Assembly: GCF_051401765.1 (NCBI RefSeq)
Contig: NC_135067.1
Coordinates: forward strand, 22,439,501 to 22,503,500
Direction of reading: 5' to 3'
DNA from: Calliopsis andreniformis
Lineage: Eukaryota > Arthropoda > Insecta > Hymenoptera > Andrenidae
DNA: 64,000 nt
Part shown: positions 50,801 to 60,500 of the stretch, piece by piece
Numbering within the stretch: the first letter of the stretch is position 1
Layout of the letters: every line of letters starts with the position of its first letter
Program-made: the position numbers and the translations under genes
The notes under the pieces: model-generated
Told to the model about the DNA's origin: nothing
What the model saw: the letters and a program-made list of their open reading frames with translations, nothing else
Database searches by the model: none

Positions 50801-51972
50801 TTTATATTTAACATGGGCCATAAAGACAGGTGGTGATGATCGATGCACTTTTAGTGTCTACATGTGATCGCTTTTTCTATCTAATATTGACTAGTGGTGT
50901 TCTCGTCCACGACCAACGTAGACCTATAAAACAGGTGTAATAATAGTAACAATCGTGATATAATAAGAACGTGGGGGAAGGGATAATCGAAAATAGAGGT
51001 CTATGACGAGGCGAAGGATTAGATTTCGCGCGTCTCCTTCTCGCCCTAGTATTAATTATATCTGATGTCACGGTTGGTTTCTGCGTTCCAGGCTGTGAGT
51101 GAACGTTATCAGCAGGAAACCGCCGAGGTAAGATAGCACAACGAACGTTTTTCATTCCGTGTATCGACGTGGTCTCGCGACTCGGCTCGCGATTCGACGA
51201 TTAGTCGCGTTCTTGCTCGCAACGCGCACTTGTCGGCTCGTTCCAGATTTTCTCGCTCTTTTAGATTCTCCTGTAGTTTTGCTCGCGACCTGTTGTTTTC
51301 GTGTGATGAGACTGGGGTGTGGTCAACGTTGCAATATTGCTCGACACTATGTGGTTGTTCAAGATTGATAGTGAAGTTAATTATTGAAAAAAAAAAAAAA
51401 TTGTGCAATGGCTGACAGTGATACCAAAGATAAGTTGCACAAAAATGTGTTAGACAGAGTTCTATTGTGGGTAAAGAGTACCTCCATATTTCGAAGAAAA
51501 CAGTCAAGGGTAAGGAAGAAATATCTGATTTGACTTTCTCTCTGGAGAACTCGAAAGACATATCCCGGCGACTCGTTTGTTAACTACTTTCATTCGTTGC
51601 GTCACTTGCATTTACGGTCTCAGCGGTACATTTAGATAACGCTGACAGGAACGTCGGCCAACTCATCCGTTAGATTCGTAATTTGTTGAAAGACAGCTGC
51701 TCGCTACACTCTTTTCACGCGTTTGAAATTACGTCATCGAACGTATAATAAGAATACGTATCGCGGTCATAGTAAAAGTAATAGTGGCGACTTTCACAGT
51801 CCTCAGCAGTTGCATGCTCAGATAAACAATTGTATCAAATTTTTCCTAATGTGTAGAATAATATTTGGAAGAAATATGCGTTTCCAGAATTAATGAGAAT
51901 TTTCTGGATTTTCAGGAGCGTTTCACTGACTTCGAGCACCAAGAGAAGAACGCAGAGGAGAACCAACCCAAG
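41537..51972 (+). CDS. Unrecognised multi-exon gene, possibly CRACD/KIAA1211-like; six exons in frame, 3' end not found
   Basis: Six exons (41537-41837, 46876-47107, 48019-48169, 50358-50441, 51092-51127, 51916-51972) join with compatible phases into at least 287 residues. In order they give a Gly-run and His/Gln low-complexity N-terminus, a basic cluster KKRRFHPLRGLRKIFRRK (103-120), SHDSVF (203-208), and a charged helical stretch including VLEQIKTVIENRNQ and RYQQETAE that looks coiled-coil forming. I recall vertebrate CRACD (KIAA1211) and its paralogue as carrying a basic FKKFF-type N-terminal motif, then a SHDSIF motif followed by a charged helix; the order matches. On that inference it would regulate actin capping in the cytoplasm. 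The family assignment is from memory and not secure. Translation could also start at Met40 (41654) or, from upstream promoters that skip exons A and B, at Met186 (48041). No stop was found; the final exons are probably to the right of 51972. Confidence 0.6.
41838..46875 (+). other. Second gene, intron A (about 5 kb)
   Basis: No additional exon is supported. It contains the larger minisatellite at 42.3 kb and otherwise unremarkable TCGA-rich intron sequence. Confidence 0.5.
42319..42648 (+). repeat. 29-31-bp minisatellite, about eleven units
   Basis: Three 31-bp units (42319, 42350, 42381), six 29-bp units (42412 to 42585), one expanded unit (42586) and a partial one. All share GTTAAAAATTTGAAAATTT, followed by a variable AAATGTGACC-like tail. 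The core matches the 23-bp units at 17.3 kb. Confidence 0.95.
46876..47107 (+). CDS. Second gene, exon B with basic cluster (residues 101-178)
   Basis: Acceptor GGCATTCGCAG, donor AAAG|GTCAGC; enters after one base of a codon and leaves after two. It encodes KKRRFHPLRGLRKIFRRKSR, then an Asp/Glu/Arg-rich stretch ending with SASELLTDSCDRE. The basic cluster could bind membranes, actin or the nucleus; which cannot be told. Confidence 0.75.
47108..48018 (+). other. Second gene, intron B
   Basis: Nothing but ordinary intron sequence, with a good polypyrimidine tract before the acceptor of exon C. Confidence 0.6.
48019..48169 (+). CDS. Second gene, exon C with SHDSVF motif (residues 178-228)
   Basis: Very good acceptor ATCTTTTTCAG and donor CTCGAG|GTACGA. 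It completes the split codon from exon B as Ser and leaves in phase 0. It encodes GMEESYVKLRGGAGKLSVSH followed by DSVF and LSSLARLATLE. The internal Met at 48041 could start isoforms made from other promoters. Confidence 0.78.
48170..50357 (+). other. Second gene, intron C
   Basis: No exon supported. An ACAGGGTGTTTACC word at 48535 resembles a degenerate DNA-transposon end, and a short AGATACAGAA duplication occurs near 49530. Confidence 0.5.
50358..50441 (+). CDS. Second gene, exon D (residues 229-256)
   Basis: Acceptor TTCGTTTGCAG, donor CTGCAC|GTAAGT, 84 nt, phase 0 at both ends. It encodes VLEQIKTVIENRNQLASATS and on to AALH, predicted helical. Confidence 0.75.
50442..51091 (+). other. 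Second gene, intron D
   Basis: AT-rich toward the 3' end with a T-tract at about 50795. No exon is visible. Confidence 0.55.
51092..51127 (+). CDS. Second gene, exon E, 36-nt microexon (residues 257-268)
   Basis: Acceptor CTGCGTTCCAG, donor GCCGAG|GTAAGA, 12 codons (AVSERYQQETAE), phase 0 at both ends. The size allows inclusion or skipping without changing frame. Confidence 0.65.
51408..51509 (+). CDS. Candidate alternative first coding exon of the second gene (34 residues)
   Basis: Lies in the intron between exons E and F. After CG-rich leader-like DNA and an A-tract, ATG GCT GAC (context GCAATGG) opens 34 codons, MADSDTKDKLHKNV through to STSIFRRKQSR. A donor-like AAGG|GTAAGG follows at 51509/51510 in phase 0, which exactly suits exon F. 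The C-terminal IFRRKQSR echoes IFRRKSR of exon B, so the isoform would keep a basic motif. Promoter evidence is only compositional. It could also be a small independent ORF of 41 codons ending at a TGA after the donor. Confidence 0.45.
51916..51972 (+). CDS. Second gene, exon F (residues 269-287)
   Basis: Acceptor CTGGATTTTCAG, donor CCCAAG|GTGAGT, 57 nt, phase 0 at both ends. It encodes ERFTDFEHQEKNAEENQPK, highly charged and helical. It is the last exon of this gene that I can place. Confidence 0.72.
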
Positions 51973-53355
51973 GTGAGTCCTTAATCCTAGGGATCTCCAT
52001 TGGTCCGCCATTCGTCTCAATGTACGCCAGTTACGAGACAAACGGCCGCTGCTAATGGCTGCTCCGTAAATCAGTATCAGTCGAGGAATTTCTGCGGGCA
52101 ACAGGTGGCGAATGGTGACCGATAGAAGATCTCGTTAATCTCGTTTATTTTTCTCGCGCACCGTTGCATTAACGTTGCCAACGAGTCGGAAAAACTCTGC
52201 TGTCGATTGCAATCGATCTTGAAATAAATGAGAGAAAACTGAGCAGAAATATCGGTGGCAATCGCTCGCGAGAAGGTGCAGCAGTAATCCGTTCGAAAAA
52301 TGCCGATATTTATTATCCAACGAAGCGTCTCTTTCCGTCCTCGAGGACGTAATAAAATCGTAGCCTAGAAAGAAGTGCCATCGCCAACAGAGAACGTTTT
52401 TACGTCACTTTTACGCGACGTTTTCGTTCTGCTTCTCTTGGGTTTGCTTCGCTTCTCTGAGCGCAGCACGTCATTATTATTTCCGGCTGTTCCATCGTGA
52501 ATCTCGCTCCTCGGCTCTTCTTTTGTGTTTGTCTCGCGACACACGACAACCGTTAAAACAATGCCTCGCCGCTTGTCGCGTGTAAATCGAACGCGTCCCT
52601 CGGAAAACACTTCCACGAACGGTGCACCGCAGCTGAAAAAGTGGGTTACGCTTTATCTGATTCACTCGTTTGCCTCTACACGCGGGTTCTTGCGCCTCGG
52701 GCTCCTTACAAGTCTGTCTGAAATTCGCTTGAAAGGCTGTAACGCACCGAGACGAATCTTGGATGGCTGAACCATTCTGGGGATTCAGTGTGGAAATAGA
52801 GGCGAAAGAGCGGGTACCGTGGGATAAACGACCGTTCAATGTAGAGGGAATGAAGCCTTCGAGAGTGAGCGCACAGTGAATAGGACACAGTTGTAAGACG
52901 CGATAGGAGTGTACCGTTACTTGGCCCGAAGTCTCATTACAGCCCAGACTCGAGTTGCCTGTTGCTAGCTTTCTGTTTATTCGGATAGGTCTCTACCACG
53001 GATGGTAAAGTTGTTCTCTTCGTTAACCTGCCGTCGCGAAAACACGGTCCACCTTCTCTATGGAAATGGCATAGCATGCATTCCCATTTATGTTCAGACC
53101 ACGTTATCTTGAGTAGAGATAGGTACGTAACTGGAACTGTCAGCGCTGTCAAGGTTGACGAGAAACCTTGCTTGTAGACAACCAGTGTCGTAAGTTTGAT
53201 CAATTCCAACATAATGTACTCAAAAGTATTTGCATTCTCAGGTTCTTCAGTAGTTCGAAATTTCTTTAATTCTCTGTTGCCATGCGATGCTTAAAAGTTG
53301 TAATTCGTGATAAAATTTATGAAATATATCGCTGTTAATATTTATAAACACAGTC
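51973..53355 (+). other. Intronic DNA after exon F, no exon supported
   Basis: CG-rich at first and AT-rich later. I found no phase-0 acceptor followed by an open stretch and a donor that would extend the second gene. Confidence 0.45.
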
Positions 53356-53360
53356 CGCAG

Positions 53361-53998
53361 GTAGAAGTAATGAGTAACAGGCAGACAGAATAGTCAGACT
53401 TTATTCATTCATATATGCTGTCGCTAAATATCTAGGTTCATATTAAATCACAAAGATTTACACGAAACAATTTTATTCTACCTATTCTCAATTATTTCGT
53501 GAGTAAAAATTTAATTTTATGCTGATTTATTATCAGAAGAGCTCCGTTTACCATTCAGTGGTTTCTGTAGTCGCAGCAAGTAGATGCGGTCGGTAATGTA
53601 CAGACAAGTGGAATCTACCGTTGCTAGACAGGCGCTCTACCTTTCACATTCTGACAGTGAACGGTAGCCAACTGTGTCGGTAAAGCAAGCCCCGTCAATG
53701 GTACAATCATCGACGAGGTATATAGCCAGGGATAGCTTAGGGATAGCTTAGGGATAGCCCAGGGATAGCTCAGGAATAGCCCAGGGATAGCCCAGGGATG
53801 TGGATCGCCAGGACGATCCGCACCCTCCGGAGGTCCCGGAGCGAGTGAGAAATTCGTCGTCCTCCAAGGGTATTTATATTTACCGACCAGAAGTGGGGGA
53901 AACCAATGATTGAAATTGTGAGACAAAATCCAGCAAAGAATACTTTGTGAAAAATTGATATTTTCCATCAAATAATTATTACAAAATTTTCTGCTACA
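53361..53998 (-). mobile_element. Possible solo LTR or other retroelement fragment
   Basis: Read on the minus strand it begins TGTAGCAGAAAA (at 53998), has a TATAAATA box (about 53874-53881) and a downstream AATAAA (about 53403-53408) before an end near 53361. That is the promoter-to-poly(A) order of an LTR. AT-rich ends differ from the flanks. I find no target duplication and no coding remnant, and the left edge is uncertain. Confidence 0.3.
53727..53800 (+). repeat. 12-bp tandem repeat (AGGGATAGCCC type), about six units
   Basis: Units of AGGGATAGCTT, AGGGATAGCCC and AGGAATAGCCC with small changes. It lies inside the possible LTR. On the minus strand it makes a SYPWAIP-type repeat in a chance ORF. 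Confidence 0.85.
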
Positions 53999-56900
53999 CC
54001 TGTTGTTAATAATAATCGTTCGCATAAATTATTAATGTTTATTATTACTAATTAATGAGATTAGCTTTGAAGCTGTTTCACTTGCGTTGGAAGCGTTTTC
54101 ACTTCTAAAAAAGTTAATTTTTTCCTGTTATTTAATCATTTACTAAACACTAGTGCTGTTACTCATTGAATTTCAATAGCTATAATGTTTAAACAAACCA
54201 TGGTTGCTACTTCTGTACGTACATAACTAGTAATAAATTGAGATCTATATTGGGAGATAAGAGACTTAAAGTCAGTCTCGGGTCAAGTTGAGAACTTTTT
54301 AGCGGTGCGTGTGGATAGGCTTTTTTCCAGCGTTACGTAAAGAATCTCACTAGGAGCGCGAGATTCGTGGCGCCGTTGAAGGGAGGAAACGCTTGTGCAA
54401 TTAGAAAACGCTCGGATTTGCAATAAATTTTTTTTGTCGTCGACTCGATAAGTTGCATGACCGGATGTAATCTTGAGTTGACTCTTTTCAAATCTTGTCA
54501 AGATCTCCACACGACTTCCAACGACAAATCACACACTTGAACACGTTCCGTCTATTCATGTTACGCAGGCATGCCTTTCAGATCTATTTATAAAATTGAA
54601 CATGAATTTCTAAGTACTTCTAATAATATATTGCAAGTCTTTCTGTACCTTCAGGGCTCGAGTAATAATTTTTCAAGTACAAATACTAGGAGGAGAGGAG
54701 AGTGCATGAACTAATCAACGTGATTAAAAAAAATAAATCACCAGTTAAGAGCAACTCCGCTTTAATCATTAGCATTCATCAGGGGATACGCATAGAATCA
54801 TCGATCCCACCGAATTTTTTTCGTAATGGCTCGTTCGTCTTCCTTAATTACGAATTCACGATGATCTCACCGTATCCACGGTTCAACGACTCGATTACCC
54901 GAGTATCTGGAGAACAGTGTGGGGCATCGTAGACGATGAATTTCCCATGCGTCCGCTATACATTTCTTCCCTACTAGTTCACATCATTCGGGAATCGACG
55001 GAAGATTTGCATGCGATTCCGTAGGTCGTGTCAGGCTGCTGACATTTGCACGTGATCGGAGCGTCTGTAAGCCAGTTTGGTATTTGCGTGGCATTTATTG
55101 CGTCGCGTTGCTCCCGTCGGCGTAATGCCAGCAAGGCCGAGGAATCCTTAGAAATCCTTGTCGCTTGGAGGACTTGTACCGTTACCGCGACGAATAAAAT
55201 TCTCCGCTTCTGTTTATTCAATAAATTGGTTTAGCTAGGCGCGTCTACTTTTTGGAGAACGAACATGTCCCGTCGTTTTCTCAAATTTCAACATTTCTTC
55301 GCTGCCTCTCCTAAAATATTGTATCCCCTAAATTTTAGGGAGGCTCGTCACGATTCGTTGCGACAGAATATTCCGAAATTTCCAGCGATTTCACTGGCTA
55401 TCGCGAGATTTAGGAATTACGTATGGTCACAAGTCGAAAACCACGTCTTCCGTGTCGAGGGTCTAGAAAGACAAGACGATCCATAGTCGCACGTGACCGA
55501 TTTTCTAGCTGTTGCGTCGCGACGCGCGAAAGATTATGAAAGGAAGAGGGCAGTGTGAGAAGAGGAATGGTTACGATAGGTCAGCGACGTAGCAGATCGA
55601 GCTAAACTGGTGAAAATAGAACGATATCCTGAACGAGAAACTGTGTGCAGCTAGAGATGGTTCTCAGTTAGAGCATCAAAGTTGAACTGGCCTGAATTTA
55701 TTGATCGGACGACATTAATCAAATTGCTAATTAGATGCTGGGCGTACTAAATAAGCAAAAAATAAGTTAAGAACATCTGGATATCCAAAGCTCCCTCAAA
55801 TTTTACATTCCTCGGTTAGTACTCGTTAATCATAATTGTCAAGGAGCTCCAAGGAACAAGTGCCAAAAAATAGGTCCCGATGAACGCGTTTCAGAAGCAC
55901 CTACCGAGTCACAGAAGGTTTGCCGTTTAGAAAGCAACGCTAGCGCAGGTTCAGGCGAAAAAGGCCGTCAGTTCTGTTACGTTTTCGCGGTGTCGAAACG
56001 TTTTGTCAGGCCGAAGTGAATGTCTAGGTAAGAGGACAAGGCGGAGGAAGGGGGAAACGGAGCTTTCGCGGCTGTGCTCGATGCGAACAGCTGGCAGGCA
56101 GCGAGATTGGTAGCACCGTTACCGCTGCCTGTCCGATTCCTCGTAGATCAGTCTCCTCGATCCGTGCGTCGTCCCTCTTTCCTCCTGTCAGAGGTCATTA
56201 GTCTTCAGCGGCGTATTGGAACAGGATTCGCCTTGGTTCACGTGTCCTCCTCCTCAGTCCTGTTTCATTTCTTTTTTTTCACCATTCTTTTAATGAGTGA
56301 TCCATTTTAGATACAGTAAGGCGTATAATCGCGAGGCAATTTGTATTAAATGTTACAGGAAGAAATATAGAGTAAGGTTTCCTTTTTTATTGAACGTTTT
56401 GGCGGAAGTACATTCAATTAAGTCTTTCAAGACGAGAAAATGAGCAATATAACATTTATGCAGACATTAGATAGGTACTATTCTTCACTCATCTAATGTT
56501 GCCATTTGTGAAGCATTAACTGACTCCGTTTATATGCAGCTATATCATGTTCTTACAAGCTTTCTTATATTTCAAGGTAGAGATGAGTATCCATCCGATA
56601 CTGTGACAAGGACTCGTAGAGTAGGTAAAACCTGGATTAAGAGGGTCTCAATTATTCTTAGTCTTTTATTCAGGGTTACCCCTATTCGGTATAATGACAA
56701 GAAGAGTACAGCAGAATATCAAGTGAGACTAATACCATGATTTAATAAATAATAAATTTAATAATAAAATTATCCATCCGGATACTTGAGTCTTTAGTTA
56801 AGCCTGCTAACCGAAGGCCTAATTCAGAATCAGAAAAGAGTTGTGTAACGCTGTCACCCTTGCATGGACGTAACCGACGTGTCAAAAGCCCGCCTCCTGC

Positions 56901-57000
56901 AATTCGCAATAATACTGCGATCTTAAGAAAATGATGGAAGTCGTCCTAATCGTTTCCCAGATTGAACACGATCGCTGTCCACGCACGCGTGGCTCTTGAT
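53999..57000 (+). other. Non-coding DNA, no exon supported
   Basis: AT-rich to about 54.7 kb, then mixed sequence with short chance ORFs. Splice-like sites occur (for example near 56577 and 54654), but none bounds a convincing coding exon. Confidence 0.45.
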
Positions 57001-57590
57001 CGCGCGATTACGTCCCTGTCACCTGCGCGCTACCTGCGCGATCGGCACTGCCGCTTCTACTCGCTGAACGGCGACTCGGCAGTACAGCGACGCGTTTTCC
57101 GCGCGTGACACGCGTACGCGCCCCTATCTCTGCTTCCTTCCCTCTCGAACTCCGCTCGAAAGGGGCTTCGTTGAAGCGTGCGCCTGGCTGTTCGATCGAA
57201 CGTCGGGGGAGCACCGAAGGTCGTGGCGCTCAGTCGAAGCCAGCGTTCCGCCTCGAGCTGCACGCGATAACACAGTTCCTTCTGCTTCTCCGCGTGAAGA
57301 GTGAACCTCGTGTCCCGTGGATCGTTCCTCGAAGGTCCTCTATCATCTGGCCCGATCGGCAAGTTTACTCGATAGTTTGGAATTATCTGTGATTGTGGGT
57401 GACAACTGTCGTGGGCGGTATCGAGGCAGGTTTTGTGAAAAGTACTTGTTTCGCGGTGAATGGTGAATATGGCGTTCAGTGGATTTTACTGGTGAATTAC
57501 GTGAATTGCATCTTTTTTGTTTGCGAGTATAGAAACGTTACAGTGCACTGTTGTCGATGGTTGTTGCTAAAACTACCAACGCAATCAAAG
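57001..57590 (+). promoter_or_regulatory. CG-dense block, candidate promoter and first exon
   Basis: Rich in CGCG and TCGA with an initiator-like TCAGTC (57230-57235). The style is the same as the blocks at 12.3 and 17.6 kb. It may be an alternative start of the second gene or the start of a further one. No coding frame can be defended and no clear first donor was found. Confidence 0.3.
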
Positions 57591-60500
57591 TGACTAGCTA
57601 GTTTATTTTTCAGGAATCGTATTAATCATTCTGACTGCTTTGGTAATCTAGTGTTAAGTTTGATAGTTTATACTTGATATTTTGAGTTGGCACATTTCAG
57701 ATTTCACTCTGTGGGTTTTGTGTATCAAACTTTTCATTCTTCGAAAACAAACACCTGTACGTACAACAGTCCAGTTCCTTTTACGATAATACTATTGATA
57801 AGGAATTGGGCGCAGTTGCCTGGTTAACCGTGAACAAGTACTTTTCTATTTCATTTCTTATACGATACCGTCGAACGATGACTGAAACTCGTTAAAAAAC
57901 TCTCAGACAATAATTAAATTAATTTCTGAGGAAACCTCTCGAGCGCACAACCACTAGCTGATAAGAACAGCGAATTGAAAAGAAATGAAACTTTCCAATC
58001 AATTGATCGATATCATTTTTTCTGTGATAATTGATAAAAAGCTGCAACAAAATTGGCAGTAGAACATTGTAGATAACCATGAAACATGGACGTATCTTTA
58101 CACTTTCACAGTATGTATTCTTTTCATGTTTCTACATTCCTGAAATTCTAATTGTCCATTGTATCTCTTGCCGCCACCCATATTAATTCACCAATTACTT
58201 GACGTTACATAATTAGAGCTTCTTATCGTATTTGGTATCCGAATATTGAAGACGTCAGCGTCTAGTGGATAGAACATTGTAAGCACTCTCTTGACGTACT
58301 AGAGTTAGTATCGAATAGAAGGTGGAATAATAATATTGCAGCTTGCTCCTCCTGCTCCTGAGGTTTGAAGCATTCTGCAATCAGACCGAATCGGTCAGTC
58401 AGGCCCAAAAGACAGATAAACGATTCTCGATGTCGGCACGAGCCGACGATGGAAATTAGCATGCTTCCTTCGCTCGTCGTGTACTTCCTCTTCCTCCGCT
58501 TCAGTAAATACACGCACTCGACGGAACGGCCACTTTTTCCTCTATTCTCTTGCTAACACTTCGTAACAAACCTTTCCCCCATTTTTTTGATCGACATTCA
58601 GGGTTTCTTGTGAGTGTAGCAAGTTTACCATGAATTCATTATAGAAAATGGTTCAATGCATAGAAAGTATCGCATATTTTAATTGTTTTTCTTATTTACA
58701 TTTACAACCTTGCATATTACTTACTCAAACACAAGAGGCTTGTATTACAATAGTGACCTCGTCGCATTAACTAACAATAGGAGTAAATTTCCTCGAACAT
58801 TCGCTGGAAAGGAATCTTGCGCAAACATATCTCGCTGTTAATCTTCGTCCTGACTTCTTGCTCGACTGCTCGCGAAATTCTTCGCTTCCGGGTCGAAGGA
58901 GCCACAAGATCGACCAATTGTTTCCTCAACAGACTAGCGCCGCATGTTACGTTACTGTTGAAAGAGACCAACCACGTGGAAATAGACGAAACGTACGTTT
59001 CCCGTCTTTCGACCGTCCCCGTTAGCATTATCACCATTTTACTATGTCGACCCAGCGTGCCCCTTGTGGCTGTGACTGAAATATTTATAAGGCTACGGAG
59101 CGACACGAATTCACTTTACGTATCGCGTTGTTTCGAGCTGAATTTTTCATCGTAGAAAGCTGAAAATTGTAGCAGCTATAACAATCCGAGGCGCCACCAA
59201 TAGAGCAAAGTCAGAGAGTTTGATTAAGTGCATCGTCGCTTGATTGAGAGAATTTGGTGAAAGCATGCGTTAGTTCTCCTGCGATTATGCTTACCGACAT
59301 CGATAAATAGTGTTGGCGAAAGTGTACAGTGTCAAAAGTAGTCAATAATAAGGGAAAGTGACGTCGAATGAGTTAAGAGTTCACTTCTATTAAGAAGCTG
59401 CATTCGAGACGTTCGAAAGTGTCTTTGCGAGCCCTTTTGCATTCACTTCGCTCGATTTCTCGCAATGAAGCTATCGATGCGAGTCGGAAAAACGAGACGA
59501 CCGCCAGAGATTGAAACACAAGACTGGTTAGATGATTTTTCGTTCATAAAAGAATTAATGAATCTCACGTTACTGAACTCTAGTGCTGCTTCTACTGTAC
59601 AATCATCGATTCGTCGCGATTCCCTATTCTAACTCTCTTTCCATCGCAATTTGTATCCACTAATAACTCAAGTTATTGATACGACCACAAATAATAAAAT
59701 AGATAAAAAAAGGTTCGTCGCAATACTACAATTAAAGCCCGCAGTTATTTCTTCAATGATTGCGATAGCTTTCAGGTTATCAAAACACAACAGACCAAAA
59801 CCTCTTTGTTCTTCGTGTTTTCTTTCCTTTCAAATGTCTCTCATAAATCTTTCAATTAATACCAGAAAGAAACAGTTACGTTAACAAAAGATCCGCTAGA
59901 TTATCTCGTTTCTCCCACCAGTGGTAGATTTTCATCGTTAGTGGTGGCACTGACTGAGTCGCCAGTCGCGTGAATTACTTTCTTTTTATCCAGTGCACGA
60001 GCCTCCCGAACCATTTGTTATTGTTCGCGCGCTCGAACAACCAGCGGGAGCAATTAGATGAAAAACCAACGCGCTGTGGACTAATTCATTGGACTTGAAT
60101 CGATCTGTCGACGATTGTCTCTGAGACAACCGCAGGTCTCAGAGGCTGTAGTGGGGCTGAGGTTTCACGGGCGCATGAAAAGCGAAAACGAAACAGGAAA
60201 GGCGGAAAAATGAGCAAGGCTCGTTCGTCGACCGATCAAGATCCAGTTATAGCGCGCAATTAGTTGCTCGCGATATGACGAAATGCTGCGTCGTGAGAAC
60301 TAGGCGAGCCTCGAATCGTATTCCGAGTGTGTCGCTTTACGGGGCAAGTTCTCTTTCGCTCGAAACGAGTTCTTGAGGACGCGCCGACAGCGTGACACCG
60401 AGGTCATGGAGCAAAGAAAAGAAAATCGCAGTACTCGCCGCTGCTATCCATGCACTCGTCGATTTAACCCATTTAGTACCGTTATGCCTGCATACCTATC

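Noticed and set aside
53624..54025. 133-codon minus-strand frame with SYPWAIP repeats
   Set aside because: The repeats are the translated 12-bp tandem repeat. The rest has no family features and the frame sits inside a possible LTR.
58340..58360. Possible 21-nt exon LAPPAPE between TTGCAG and GTTTGA
   Set aside because: Phase would suit exon F, but the donor is poor and a seven-codon match is easily random.
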